The notes: generated by a model from the letters alone, not told the origin. A stretch of 64,000 nt of DNA from Ornithinimicrobium faecis (GCF_023923225.1 NZ_CP099489.1:2666001-2730000), one strand, 5' to 3'; positions 50,811 to 60,345 are shown, counted from the first letter of the stretch. Program-made: numbers and translations.

Positions 50811-52478
50811 TTAGCCCAGGTCCAGCCTCGGCCAGTGCGACAGGTCTGCCAGCAGTTGCCGATCATGGGTGGCCACGACGACCGCCGCCTCCGTGCTCTC
50901 CAGCGCGGGTGTCAGTTCCTCCACGAGTGGGATCGACAGGTGGTTGGTCGGCTCATCGAGCAGGAGCACGTGTGGTTGCTCGGCCAGCCGCATCGCCAGG
51001 TCAAGCCTCCGCAGCTGCCCCTTGGACAGCCTGCTCACCGGGGTGCGGCGTGCCACCCCGTCGAGCAGCCCGTAGGACCCCAACGACGTTTCCTGTCCCC
51101 TGGTGAGCACACCACGGCTAACCAGTTGACCCAGCTTGGTGTCAAACGCCTGCTCAGCGGTCCCACTCGAGCTCAACCGTGAAGTCTCCTGAGTCACCAG
51201 AGTGATCCGAGCGTGCTGCCCCCTGTGCAGGCCACCGTGGCTCGGCTCCAGCACACCGGCGAGCACCGCGAGCAGCGTGGACTTGCCCGCGCCGTTGGCG
51301 CCGGTCACCAACAACCGATCACCGGATCGCATGGCCAGCGAGACCGGGCTGCCTAGCCGGTCGGTCTCGCTCACCTCCTCGGCCCGCACCAGGGTGGAGG
51401 TCCGCGCCCGCGGGAGAGTCGGCATACGGAAGGTCAGTGGCGGCTCTGGCACGTCCACCTCAAACTCCTCCAGCGCCGCCTGTCCGCGGTGCAGCGCCTG
51501 GACAATGCCTGGCGCGGCCGACTGCCGGGTGTGCTTGCCGGTCCCCCTGTCGGGCCGCCAGCCGGTGCTCAGACGGTCCTGTGCAGCCCGCACGGAGTCC
51601 TGCAATCGGGCCCTCTCGGCCACCTGCGCCTCGTGGTCCTGGCGCCAGCGGGCCAGCTCGGCTCGGCGTCCCTGCTGCCACCCGTCATAGCCGCCGCCGT
51701 AGACGCGCGGACGGCCGTCGCGCGTGGGGTCGAGGTCGATGACCTGGTCCGCCACCTCCTGGAGCAGGGCACGATCGTGGCTCACGACGACGACCCCGCC
51801 CGGGTGCCGCAGGATCCGGTCGGTGAGGAAGCGCAGCCCGGCGGCATCCAGGTGGTTGGTGGGCTCGTCGAGCAACAGGAAGTCAACCTCTGCACCAAGC
51901 AGGCAGGCCAGCCGGACCCGATAGCGCTGGCCGACAGACAGTTCCGCCAGCAGGCGATCTCGGTCCGTGCACGCCCCCAGAGCGTCCAGGGCCAACTCGA
52001 GTCGGCGGTCCGCGTCCCAGGCATCAAAGCGCTCGGCACGATCGAGCGCGTCGGCATAGCGCTGGTCGGCCTCCTCCTCGCCGTCCGCGAGTGCCTGGGT
52101 CGCGAGATCGAACTCGGCAAGGGCGGCGCGGGCACCGGCCACCGCCTCGTCGGTCAGGTCGCCCACAGTCGGCGTGGTGTCGACGTCCATCTCCTGCTCG
52201 GCCAGGCCGATCCTGCCGACGACGCGCACCGTGCCGCTCGTGGGCACCAGGTGACCGGCGAGGGCGTGCAGCAGGGTGGACTTGCCCCGACCGTTCTCAC
52301 CCACGACAGCCAGACGTGATCGCGGCCCCACGGTCAGTCCGACCCGGTCCAGGACCAGGGTGCCTCCGCGGGTGATCGACAGATCCGTCGCGATGAGTTG
52401 GGCCCGATCGCGGGCAGGGACGCCATCGCCACTGTCGTGGCGCCGTGAGGATGAAGAAACAACTGGAAACGTGGTCAA
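50811..52478 (-). CDS. ABC-F family protein, probable ribosome-protection type
   Basis: A 555-residue protein with two ABC domains and no membrane part. Domain 1: [25 protein letters not shown]. Domain 2: [25 protein letters not shown]. The linker between them (about 240-330) is charged and helical, of the length seen in antibiotic-resistance ABC-F proteins of actinobacteria (for example TlrC/LmrC types). TTG 52478 is the likely start, 5 nt after GGAG. A 15-codon leader ORF with RLR lies 100 nt upstream, as in drug-induced ABC-F and erm genes. Confidence 0.85.
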   Translation of the reverse strand: MTTFPVVSSSSRRHDSGDGVPARDRAQLIATDLSITRGGTLVLDRVGLTVGPRSRLAVVGENGRGKSTLLHALAGHLVPTSGTVRVVGRIGLAEQEMDVDTTPTVGDLTDEAVAGARAALAEFDLATQALADGEEEADQRYADALDRAERFDAWDADRRLELALDALGACTDRDRLLAELSVGQRYRVRLACLLGAEVDFLLLDEPTNHLDAAGLRFLTDRILRHPGGVVVVSHDRALLQEVADQVIDLDPTRDGRPRVYGGGYDGWQQGRRAELARWRQDHEAQVAERARLQDSVRAAQDRLSTGWRPDRGTGKHTRQSAAPGIVQALHRGQAALEEFEVDVPEPPLTFRMPTLPRARTSTLVRAEEVSETDRLGSPVSLAMRSGDRLLVTGANGAGKSTLLAVLAGVLEPSHGGLHRGQHARITLVTQETSRLSSSGTAEQAFDTKLGQLVSRGVLTRGQETSLGSYGLLDGVARRTPVSRLSKGQLRRLDLAMRLAEQPHVLLLDEPTNHLSIPLVEELTPALESTEAAVVVATHDRQLLADLSHWPRLDLG

Positions 52479-52578
52479 GAGAACTCCGCACTCCGAAGGT
52501 GGAGCCGGGCACAGCGATGGCCGCCCGGCGTGAACGCTCGGACGGCGGCGTGGTGACGCGAGTGGGTCAGGGCCGCCG

Positions 52579-52626
52579 TCAGCGGCGGATCCGGAGCCTC
52601 ATCGTCGCGATGGCTGCGTGTCTCAT
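52579..52626 (-). CDS. Putative leader peptide of the ABC-F gene
   Basis: A 15-codon frame, [15 protein letters not shown] then TGA. It ends 100 nt before the TTG start of the ABC-F gene. An internal ATG at 52602 would give MRLRIRR. The RLR and RIR words fit the basic-x-basic motif at which macrolides stall ribosomes in known erm leaders such as ErmDL. TACGCT lies 7 nt before the first ATG, so the message may be leaderless at this peptide. The spacer can form hairpins (for example CTCCACCTTCGGAG). This is a strong pattern but unproven. Confidence 0.6.
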   Translation of the reverse strand: MRHAAIATMRLRIRR

Positions 52627-52633
52627 ACGTTCA

Positions 52634-52639
52634 AGCGTA
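52634..52639 (-). promoter_or_regulatory. -10 box of the ABC-F leader transcript
   Basis: TACGCT on the minus strand, 7 nt before the leader-peptide ATG; no convincing -35 is seen 17 bp upstream. Confidence 0.4.
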
Positions 52640-52750
52640 CGCATCCAGCGGGGCGGGTGCACATGGTTTGTCCTGCGGCTCGGGACGGCACCGGCGAAGC
52701 CTGCGACCGGGCACGGGCGGGCAGCCACAGATCAGCTGCGCCGCAACAGG

Positions 52751-55297
52751 TCACGTGCGCCGCAACAGGTCCCGCACCTCGCCGGCAGACTCGGCGACCA
52801 GGGCACGGGCTGCCAGGTCCTGCAGGTCGGGCAGCGTCGATCGGCGCAGTGCGTCCTTGACCCCCGGGACGGAGGCCGCGGTGGCACTGAGCTCGGTGAC
52901 GCCGAGCCCGACGAGCAGGCGCGCCACGTCGGGGTCGCTGGCCGCGTCCCCGCACAGGCACACGTCAATCCCTTCTGCCACCCCCGTCACCGTCGCCCGG
53001 ATGAGTTGCAGCACTGCGGGATCAACGACATCGGACAACTCGGCGAGTGCGGGATTGCCACGTTCTGCCGCCAGTGTGTATTGCACCAGGTCGTTGCTGC
53101 CGATGCTGACGAAGTCCAGCAGTGTTGACAGGGCCTCAGGGCGCAGCGCCGCGGCCGGCACCTCGATCATGATGCCGACCTCAAGGGCGTCTGGCCTCCC
53201 GTCCGGCAACCGACCTGCGGCCTCGTCCAGGCGGGCCAGGGCCCAGTTCACCTCCTCGACGGTGGTCACCATCGGGAACATCACCCGCACTCGGGACTCC
53301 CGCGCCACCCGGCAGATCGCCTCGAGCTGATCGATGAGCAGCGTCGCGTCCCCACGGAAGGCGCGGAGCCCGCGCTGCCCCAGGAACGGGTTGGCCTCGG
53401 CCTGCTGCGGGTGGAACGGCAAGGGCTTGTCCCCGCCGACGTCCCAGGTGCGGATGGTGATCGTGGCGCCCGACAGCTCCTCCGAGATCCGCTCGAAGGT
53501 GCTGACCTGCTCGGCGACGCTCGGAGCGGTCGCGCGGTCGCCGAAGAGCGCCTCCGTGCGCACCAGGCCCGACCCGTCTGCGCCCGAGGCGGCCGCCAGC
53601 GAGGCATCCTCGATGCTGGCGAGGTTTGCCTTCACCAGCACCTCGTGCCCGTCGATGGTGACGGCTGGTTCGGCCGCGGTCTGCAGCATCCGACGGCGCG
53701 CGCTGGACCGGTCGGAGAGCAAGGACTCGAACTCACCGCGCGTCTCCAGGTCGGGGCCGATCTCCAACCGCCTCGACCGCACGTCGAAGGCGACGAGCGT
53801 CCCTTCCGAGATCCCCTGTGCCGCACTGGCCCCCGTCAGCACCGGTAGACCCCGGGCGCGGGCGAGGAGGACTCCGTGCCCGGTCGAGCCGCCACCGATC
53901 GTGATCACTCCGAGGATCCGCGTGGGGTCGAGGAGCACGGCCGTGGCCGGGTCGAGCTCTTGGACGACGAGCACCCCAGAGCGGTCACTGGCACCGGACT
54001 CCACACCACTGAGCGCTCGGAGCAGGCGCTCCCCCACACTGGTCACATCGGCCCCGCGCTCTCGCTGATAGGGGTCGGTTAACCCCTCGAACTGTCCCCG
54101 CAGCTCAGCCACCCTCCCTCTGAGCGCGGCGGGCGCACTCTGCCCCGACCGTATGCCGTCACGCACCGGAGCGTCCAGGGCCGGGTCCCCGAGCATGGCC
54201 AGGTGGGCCTGGAAGACCGCAGCCTCGTCAGCTCCGACGCGCTCGGTCGTGCGGGCGACCAGTTCGGTGAGCTCTCGAGCAGCTTGCCCCAGGGCCCGGT
54301 CGAGCGCGGCGAGCTCGGTGTCGACATCGCCCGGCGCATAGTCATCAAGGGTGATCGGCCCATCCGGCAGCACGACGCGTCCGACCGCAGCCTCCAGCGC
54401 GAAGGTGGGGCCGGTCATGGCCTGCGCCGTCGCGCCAGTGCCAGTGCCAGTGCCAGCGTCGGGTCCGACGCGGGGCTCGGGCTGCGCGCCGGCGCGGGTT
54501 CCCCCACCACCGGCCTCCGGCGCAGCCAGATCACCAAACCCAGACTGCGCCAGGCTCTCCAGAGCGTCGAGCAGGTCCGCGGCTCCCGATCCCGAGGCAG
54601 ACACCTCGATGCGATGTCCTTGCTGAGCATCGAGAGTGGCGATGCCCGTCAGGCTGCGCCCGTCAACCGGCCCACTCCCGGTGTCGAGGTTGCGCACCTG
54701 CACGTCCACTCCCCGGTGCCTGCCGACCTCACTCACAAAGCGTGCGGCCGGCCTTGCGTGCAACCCGTGCGGGGCATGCACGGCCAGCTCCCGGGTCAGC
54801 GCGTTCTCCGCTCCCGCGTCCCCCGTGTCCAGCGGTGCAGTGTCGCCCTCCCCACCAGGCGGCGGTGGTGCATCAGCAACCCCGGTCTCGGCCCCGAGAT
54901 GGCGCGACTTGGCCACCAGACCCTGCTCCGCCTCGGCAGCGGCCGCTTCCAGGTCGGCTCCAGCGCCTGCCGCGACAGCCGCACCGACCAACCCCTCGAT
55001 CAGCGGTGCGCTCGAGAGACGGACACGCTCGGCCACATCGGGGTCCACGAACTCAAGGGCCATCTCGGCCGACAGCACCGCACTGCCGAGGTCAAGCAGC
55101 ACCAGGACACCGTCGCCGCTGTCCGCCTCGCCGATCGCCTCAGCGACGGCAGCAGCATCCGTGCCGAACGTCTCGGCATCTAGCCCCGCAGCCACCTTGA
55201 TCGCTGGGCGGTTGTCCGGGTCGATCATCTCGCCGGCCAGGGCCACTGCAGCTTCGGCCAGGGCACGGCTGTGGCTGACAACGACGATCCCGATCAT
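52751..55297 (-). CDS. dhaM: Dihydroxyacetone kinase phosphotransfer protein: DhaM-HPr-Enzyme I fusion
   Basis: An 848-residue three-part protein. Residues 1-135: DhaM (EIIA-Man-like) with phospho-His9 in VVVSHS. Residues ~165-255: HPr domain with His180 in GLHARPAARF. Residues ~295-848: a complete Enzyme I with His474 in GGGSTGHGVLLAR, the PEP-binding barrel (GSNDLVQYTLAAERGN) and CLCGDAASDP. It should take phosphate from PEP and pass it through EI, HPr and DhaM to the ADP held by DhaL. The E. coli DhaM has only a truncated EI. The start is ATG 55297. It follows dhaL after a 187-bp repeat-bearing gap. Confidence 0.9.
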   Translation of the reverse strand: MIGIVVVSHSRALAEAAVALAGEMIDPDNRPAIKVAAGLDAETFGTDAAAVAEAIGEADSGDGVLVLLDLGSAVLSAEMALEFVDPDVAERVRLSSAPLIEGLVGAAVAAGAGADLEAAAAEAEQGLVAKSRHLGAETGVADAPPPPGGEGDTAPLDTGDAGAENALTRELAVHAPHGLHARPAARFVSEVGRHRGVDVQVRNLDTGSGPVDGRSLTGIATLDAQQGHRIEVSASGSGAADLLDALESLAQSGFGDLAAPEAGGGGTRAGAQPEPRVGPDAGTGTGTGATAQAMTGPTFALEAAVGRVVLPDGPITLDDYAPGDVDTELAALDRALGQAARELTELVARTTERVGADEAAVFQAHLAMLGDPALDAPVRDGIRSGQSAPAALRGRVAELRGQFEGLTDPYQRERGADVTSVGERLLRALSGVESGASDRSGVLVVQELDPATAVLLDPTRILGVITIGGGSTGHGVLLARARGLPVLTGASAAQGISEGTLVAFDVRSRRLEIGPDLETRGEFESLLSDRSSARRRMLQTAAEPAVTIDGHEVLVKANLASIEDASLAAASGADGSGLVRTEALFGDRATAPSVAEQVSTFERISEELSGATITIRTWDVGGDKPLPFHPQQAEANPFLGQRGLRAFRGDATLLIDQLEAICRVARESRVRVMFPMVTTVEEVNWALARLDEAAGRLPDGRPDALEVGIMIEVPAAALRPEALSTLLDFVSIGSNDLVQYTLAAERGNPALAELSDVVDPAVLQLIRATVTGVAEGIDVCLCGDAASDPDVARLLVGLGVTELSATAASVPGVKDALRRSTLPDLQDLAARALVAESAGEVRDLLRRT

Positions 55298-55369
55298 GAG
55301 CAGACCTTCCTGGGTGACGGAGGCGACAGAGCTGGACCAGCCCAAGGATGCGGCGGGCTGGGCTGGCCC

Positions 55370-55492
55370 GTGCGAGACCTCCCTGAGAGTGCGGATGCGC
55401 CGTACGAGACCTCCCTGAAAATGCGGGTGGACCGTACGAAACCTCTACGAAAATGCGGGTGGGGCGTACGAGACCTTTACGAAATTAGGTGA
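55370..55492 (+). repeat. Four tandem 32-bp repeats (family B) within the dha operon
   Basis: Units TACGAGACCTCC/TACGAAACCTCT start at 55371, 55403, 55435 and 55467, 32 bp apart, each with AAATGCGGGTGG except the last. The sequence matches the family B arrays at 41580-41703 and 42350-42438, but the period is one base longer. It lies between dhaL and dhaM and reaches the dhaL stop codon. Confidence 0.9.
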
Positions 55493-56117
55493 GGGTGCGC
55501 GCTGCCGACTCGAGCAACATCGTCGAGCTGGTCGCGCCCGGATCGAGGTGCCCCCTGCTGCGCTCCCCCAGATAGCTGGCGCGGCCCTTGCGGGCGATCA
55601 GCTCCTGCGTCGCGTCCCGTCCGGTGGCTGCGGCCTCCGCCGCGGCGCCCAGCGCGCCCGCCAGATCGCTGCCGGAACCGGCGGCCGAGTCGAACGCCTC
55701 CAGGGCGGGTGCCCACGCGTCATACATCGTCTTGTCGCCGGCCTCGGCCTTGCCCCGAGCCAGGATGCCCTCGACCCCGGCGCGCAGCCCTGCCCCGACC
55801 TCGGCCGCTCCGGCCTCCTCGACGTCGGCGAGGGCCCCGGCCATCCGCAGGAAGAACGTGCCATAGAGCGGACCGCTCGCACCGCCGACGTTGCTCACCA
55901 AGGTCATGCCGACCTTCTTGAGGTAGACGTCGATCGAGGCGAACTCCTCGGCGCCCGCCAACTCGGCGGCCTTGGCCATCCCGCGCTTCATGTTGCTGCC
56001 GTGGTCGGCGTCGCCGATGGCGCGGTCGAGGTCGGTCAGATAGTCCGCCTGGTCGTTGACCACCTCGGCATAGTCAGCGATCCAGGCGGTGAAGGATGCC
56101 AGGTTTGCCACTGTCAC
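55485..56117 (-). CDS. dhaL: Dihydroxyacetone kinase subunit DhaL
   Basis: A 210-residue helical ADP-binding subunit. [13 protein letters not shown] (residues 31-43) holds the Asp ligands of the magnesium-[17 protein letters not shown] and DPGATS are the other nucleotide contacts. ADP stays bound and is rephosphorylated by DhaM, as in PTS-dependent kinases. GTG 56117 overlaps the dhaK stop by 4 nt. Confidence 0.93.
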   Translation of the reverse strand: MTVANLASFTAWIADYAEVVNDQADYLTDLDRAIGDADHGSNMKRGMAKAAELAGAEEFASIDVYLKKVGMTLVSNVGGASGPLYGTFFLRMAGALADVEEAGAAEVGAGLRAGVEGILARGKAEAGDKTMYDAWAPALEAFDSAAGSGSDLAGALGAAAEAAATGRDATQELIARKGRASYLGERSRGHLDPGATSSTMLLESAARTLT

Positions 56118-57118
56118 ACCCCCCAGCGCAGACCGGGGGTGTTCACGGGGGCGTCCCAGAGCCCGATCAGGTCGTCGTCGGCCCGGAGCACGGTGACCGA
56201 GCAGCCGGCCATCTCCAGGCTGGTGATGTAGTTGCCGACCAGGTTGCGGGCAATGGTGACACCGGATTTCTCGAGGATCTGAGCCACCTCGTCAAACATC
56301 AGATAGAGCTCGAGGAGCGGGGTGCCGCCCATGCCGTTGAGCATCACGATCGCGCCGGAGTCTCCGGTGAAGTCCAGGTCGGACAGGATCGGCTCCAGGA
56401 GCATCTCGGCGACCTCCTTGGCCGGCGCCAGCGGCACGCGCTTGCGGCCCGGCTCACCGTGGATGCCGACGCCCATCTCCATCTCGTCCTCGGCCAGCTC
56501 GAAGGTTGGCTTGCCAGCGGCGGGCACGGTGCACGAGGTCAGGGCCATGCCCATCGAGCGGCCCCCCTCGTTGACCTTGGTGGCCAGGGCGGCACAGTCG
56601 GCCAACGAACGACCCTCCTCGGCCGCGGCGCCGACGATCTTCTCCAGCAGCACCGTCGTGCCGACTCCCCGCCGGCCAGCAGTGTAGAGCGAGTCCTGCA
56701 CGGCCACGTCGTCATCGACCACGACCGACTGGACCTCGGTGCCCGCGTCGGCGGCGGCCAACTCGGCAGCCATCTCGAAGTTCATCACGTCGCCGGTGTA
56801 GTTCTTGACGATGTGCAGCACGCCCGCGCCACCGTCGACCTCCTTGGTCGCAGCCATCATCTGGTCCGGCACGGGCGAGGTGAAGACCTCGCCGGCGCAC
56901 GCGGCATCGAGCATGCCGACACCGACCAGGCCACCGTGCATGGGTTCGTGGCCGGAGCCCCCGCCAGAGACCAACCCGACCTTGCCGGGCCGGATCTTCT
57001 CAGCGCGATAGACGACCCGGTTCTCCAGGTCCACCCGCAGGCGGTCGGAGTGGGCGGCAGCCATTCCTCGAAGCGCCTCGACGACGACGTCGGCGGGGTC
57101 GTTGATCAGTTTCTTCAT
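56114..57118 (-). CDS. dhaK: Dihydroxyacetone kinase subunit DhaK
   Basis: The 334-residue substrate-binding subunit; dihydroxyacetone binds covalently to His220 (GVGIHGEPG) and contacts His57 in [13 protein letters not shown]. With DhaL and DhaM it makes dihydroxyacetone phosphate for glycolysis. ATG 57118 is chosen; the frame is open a little further upstream. It is the first gene of the dhaKLM operon; no regulator is adjacent. Confidence 0.93.
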   Translation of the reverse strand: MKKLINDPADVVVEALRGMAAAHSDRLRVDLENRVVYRAEKIRPGKVGLVSGGGSGHEPMHGGLVGVGMLDAACAGEVFTSPVPDQMMAATKEVDGGAGVLHIVKNYTGDVMNFEMAAELAAADAGTEVQSVVVDDDVAVQDSLYTAGRRGVGTTVLLEKIVGAAAEEGRSLADCAALATKVNEGGRSMGMALTSCTVPAAGKPTFELAEDEMEMGVGIHGEPGRKRVPLAPAKEVAEMLLEPILSDLDFTGDSGAIVMLNGMGGTPLLELYLMFDEVAQILEKSGVTIARNLVGNYITSLEMAGCSVTVLRADDDLIGLWDAPVNTPGLRWGV

Positions 57119-57163
57119 GGCCCCAGCCAACCACCGAACGGTGCTGGCCACCAGAGGAACGGA

Positions 57164-57523
57164 CTACTCGCTCATTCCCTCGGTCAGCGGATAGGTGCTG
57201 TAACGCGGTGTGCCTCTGTCGACCCCTCGGACCACGACGCGGAACCGGTCGACGACGCCCACCTCCCCCGGCCTGGCCTCGACCTCCCCCGGGATCTGCA
57301 CGGCGCAGACCACCGTGGCCCCGACGTCGGCCGGCAGGTCCTCAGGGCAGTCGACCGACTCCAGCGTCCAGCCTCGGCCCTCGGCCTGCTGGACGATGCT
57401 GGCCTCGAGGTCCTCCGATGCGACAGGGCCCCCGCAGCCGGTGATCAGCAACACGACCGCGGCCAGCCCCAGGGTGGCCCGCGTTGCCCTGGTCCTGCCC
57501 ACCACAGCCCCCGCCGCCTCCAC
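57164..57523 (-). CDS. DUF4333 lipoprotein
   Basis: A 119-residue exported lipoprotein: signal peptide with lipobox LITGC (Cys30), then one DUF4333 domain with two cysteines (SVDCPEDLPADVGATVVC) likely joined by a disulfide. It is a paralogue of the next gene, 11 bp away. The function is unknown. Confidence 0.75.
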   Translation of the reverse strand: MEAAGAVVGRTRATRATLGLAAVVLLITGCGGPVASEDLEASIVQQAEGRGWTLESVDCPEDLPADVGATVVCAVQIPGEVEARPGEVGVVDRFRVVVRGVDRGTPRYSTYPLTEGMSE

Positions 57524-57534
57524 CAGCCCGCGTT

Positions 57535-57945
57535 CTACTGGGTGTCCTCGGCCAACAGCGGCATCAGGGTGTATTGCACGTTGTCGCCATCCACCTCGGT
57601 GACCGTCAGCTCGTAGCGATCGAACTGGCCCTCGGGCCCACTCATCTGCACATCACAGGTCAGCGTCGCGCCCACTTCTGCGGGCAGACCTTCTGGACAG
57701 TCGACGGACGACACCGTGAGTCCATGGCCCTCGGCCTCCTCGGTGATCGTCGCCTCCAGATCATCGGCGGAGACCTCCTTGGAGCACCCACTGACCAGGA
57801 GCGCCAACGCCGCCACAGCCACCCCGAGCACAGCCTTCTGACGCATCGCCTTCTGGCGCAGTGCCTTTCGTGGCATTGCCTTCTGGCGCACTGCCTTTCG
57901 GGGCACTGCCCCTGTCAGCGCCGTCTCCTCGCCCACCGTCTGCAT
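57535..57945 (-). CDS. DUF4333 lipoprotein with a repeated basic N-terminus
   Basis: A 136-residue paralogue of the preceding gene: the domain SVDCPEGLPAEVGATLTC is nearly the same. The signal peptide (LALLVSGC lipobox) is preceded by an unusual stretch, RKAVRQKAMPRKALRQKAM, coded by degenerate tandem repeats. ATG 57945 follows GGAGGG by 9 nt; ATG 57963 is possible. A later Met (MRQKAVLG) would give a standard-length signal peptide, so the repeat could also lie outside the protein. Confidence 0.7.
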   Translation of the reverse strand: MQTVGEETALTGAVPRKAVRQKAMPRKALRQKAMRQKAVLGVAVAALALLVSGCSKEVSADDLEATITEEAEGHGLTVSSVDCPEGLPAEVGATLTCDVQMSGPEGQFDRYELTVTEVDGDNVQYTLMPLLAEDTQ

Positions 57946-58048
57946 CTTCTGATCCCTCCCCATGGTCGACCCAGCCTGTCCCGGCCAGCCTAGCCACACG
58001 GCATACGGATCGACGCACTCACCGAGCACCGCCGCAGCGGCGCCGTCC

Positions 58049-59032
58049 TCAGAAGCCGAGGCGCTGCAGCTGCTTGGGGTCGCGCTGCCAGTCCTTGGCG
58101 ACCTTGACGTGCAGATCCAGGAAGACCTTGTGCCCGATGATCGCCTCGATGCCGGCTCGTGCCTGCGCCCCGACATCGCGCAGCCGAGAGCCGCCCCTGC
58201 CGATGATGATCGCCTTCTGGCTCGGTCGCTCGACGAAGATGTTGACCCGCACGTCGGTCAGGGGCCGGTCCTCAGGCCGGTCCGGGCGGGGCACGACCTC
58301 ATCGACCACGACGGCCAGGGAGTGCGGCAACTCATCGCGCACACCCTCCAGCGCCGCCTCCCGCACGAGCTCGGCGATCATGACGATGGTCGGCTCGTCC
58401 GTGAGCACGTCGTCGGGATAGAGCTTGGGCGAGGCCGGCAGATAGGACGCCAGCACCTCGGCCACGTCCTCAACCTGGTCGCCCTTGGTCGCCGAGCACG
58501 GCACGATCGCGTCCCAGGTGCCGAGCTGATCGATGGCGATGAGGTGCTCCGCCAGCCGCTGCCGATCGACCTTGTCGGACTTGGTCGCCAGGGCCACGAC
58601 GGGCACCTTCTTGGCCCGTTGAAGGTCGGCCAGGTCACGCGCGATGAAGGCGTCGCCCGGCCCCGGTCGCTGGTCGGCCGGGAGGCAGAAACCGATCACG
58701 TCAACGTCCAGCAGCGTCTCGCGGACCAGGTCGTTGAGACGCTGGCCAAGCAGCGTGCGGGGCCGGTGCAGCCCGGGGGTGTCCACCAGGATCAGCTGAT
58801 ATTCCTCCGTCGTGCGGATCCCCCGGATCGCGTGCCGCGTGGTCTGCGGCTTGCTGGAGGTGATCGCGACCTTCTCCCCCACCAGGGCGTTGGTCAGGGT
58901 CGACTTGCCGGCGTTGGGTCGGCCGACGACGCAGGCAAAACCGGCGCGGTATGCCGAGGGCTCGGCCGGTTGCCGAACCGCACCCTCGTCCTGGGTCTGG
59001 TTGTCCTGGGTCGGGTCGTGCTGGGTGTTCAC
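58049..59032 (-). CDS. era: GTPase Era
   Basis: A 327-residue GTPase for 16S rRNA maturation and 30S assembly. G1 is GRPNAGKST, G3 DTPG, G4 TKSD; the C-terminal KH domain contains IIIGRGGSRLRDVGAQAR. It overlaps the CorC-like gene by 4 nt (ATGA). The first 28 residues are a Gln/Asp-rich extension. Confidence 0.95.
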   Translation of the reverse strand: MNTQHDPTQDNQTQDEGAVRQPAEPSAYRAGFACVVGRPNAGKSTLTNALVGEKVAITSSKPQTTRHAIRGIRTTEEYQLILVDTPGLHRPRTLLGQRLNDLVRETLLDVDVIGFCLPADQRPGPGDAFIARDLADLQRAKKVPVVALATKSDKVDRQRLAEHLIAIDQLGTWDAIVPCSATKGDQVEDVAEVLASYLPASPKLYPDDVLTDEPTIVMIAELVREAALEGVRDELPHSLAVVVDEVVPRPDRPEDRPLTDVRVNIFVERPSQKAIIIGRGGSRLRDVGAQARAGIEAIIGHKVFLDLHVKVAKDWQRDPKQLQRLGF

Positions 59033-60345
59033 TCGGTGTCCTCCGACTCGTGATCGGAGCCACCCGGGGTGGCGGACTCCTCGTCGTCATCCTGCTCCGG
59101 CTCCACCCGGGCGACCAGGACGGTGGCCACCCGGCGGCGGCGGCCGGCCATCCGCTCGGCCGTCAGACGCAGCCCAGCGACCTCCGCCCAGGATCCCACG
59201 ATGGGGACCATGCCGATCTCGGCCGCGAGGACCCCGCCGACGGAGTCGACGTCCTCGGTCTCGATCTCGACGTCGAACATCTCGTTGAGATCATCGACCG
59301 GCATCGTGGCGGGCACCCGGACCGAGCCGTCCTCGAGGGTCTCCACCTCCACGACGTCACGGTCATACTCGTCGGTGATCTCGCCGACGATCTCCTCGAG
59401 GATGTCCTCGATGGTGACCAACCCGGCGGTGCCGCCGTATTCGTCGATCACGATCGCGATGTGCAGCCGGTCCCGCTGCATCTCCCGCAGCAGGCCGTCG
59501 ACAGACTTGGACTCGGGGATCCGCTGCACCGGGCGCATCAGCTCGGTGACCGCGTCCTTGCTGTTGTCCGCATTGGCGTTGACGGCCCGTGCGACGTCCT
59601 TGAAATAGAGGATGCCTAGCACGTCGTCCGTGCCCTCCCCGATGACCGGGATGCGGCTGAAGCCCGAGCGCAGGAACAGCGACATCGCCTGTCGCAGCGC
59701 GCGGTCCTGGCGGATCGAGACCATGTCGGGCCTGGGCACCATGACCTCGCGGGCCACGGTGTCACCCAGCTCGAAGATCGAGTGGATCATCTCGCGCTCG
59801 CCGGCCTCGATCACCGAGCTCTCCCCGGCGAGGTCGAGCAGGTCCCGCAGCTCGGCCTCGCTGGCAAAGGGCCCCTCGGCGAACCCGCGGCCGGGGGTCA
59901 CCGCGTTGCCGAAGACCACCAGCACCTTGGCCAGCGGCCCGAGCAGGACGCGCAGCACCCGGATGACCGGCGCGGACATCAGCGCGACCTTTTCGACGTG
60001 CTGTCGGCCCAGGGTGCGCGGGGAGACCCCGACGACCACGAAGGAGATGACGGTCATGATGCCCACGGCGATCAGCGCCGTGCGCCAGTGGCTGTCGGTC
60101 TGGGTGTCGACGGCAACCGTCACGGCAACCGCGGTGATGGCCTCGGCCAGCACCCGCGTGAAGGCGGCGACGGCCAGATAGGGCGCCGGGTCCGCGACGA
60201 TCCGGGCGAGGGCCTCGGCCCCGCGCTGGTCATCTGGCAACTGCTCGACCCGGTGCCGCGAGACGCGCAGCAGCGCGGTCTCGCTGGCGGACAGCAGGAA
60301 AGCGACGAGAGTCGCCAGGACGGCGACAACGATCAGGGTGATCAA
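59029..60345 (-). CDS. CNNM/CorC-type membrane protein with CBS domains
   Basis: A 438-residue protein: N-terminal DUF21/CNNM membrane domain (three to four helices to ~150), a CBS pair (about 200-325, VMVPRPDMVSI, GRLHIAIVIDEYGGTAGLVTIEDILEE-type block) and a CorC_HlyC domain near 345-420. Such proteins are linked to magnesium or cobalt transport; in this gene order they sit between ybeY and era. Metal specificity is not shown. An acidic tail ends the protein. Confidence 0.88.
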   Translation of the reverse strand: MITLIVVAVLATLVAFLLSASETALLRVSRHRVEQLPDDQRGAEALARIVADPAPYLAVAAFTRVLAEAITAVAVTVAVDTQTDSHWRTALIAVGIMTVISFVVVGVSPRTLGRQHVEKVALMSAPVIRVLRVLLGPLAKVLVVFGNAVTPGRGFAEGPFASEAELRDLLDLAGESSVIEAGEREMIHSIFELGDTVAREVMVPRPDMVSIRQDRALRQAMSLFLRSGFSRIPVIGEGTDDVLGILYFKDVARAVNANADNSKDAVTELMRPVQRIPESKSVDGLLREMQRDRLHIAIVIDEYGGTAGLVTIEDILEEIVGEITDEYDRDVVEVETLEDGSVRVPATMPVDDLNEMFDVEIETEDVDSVGGVLAAEIGMVPIVGSWAEVAGLRLTAERMAGRRRRVATVLVARVEPEQDDDEESATPGGSDHESEDTE

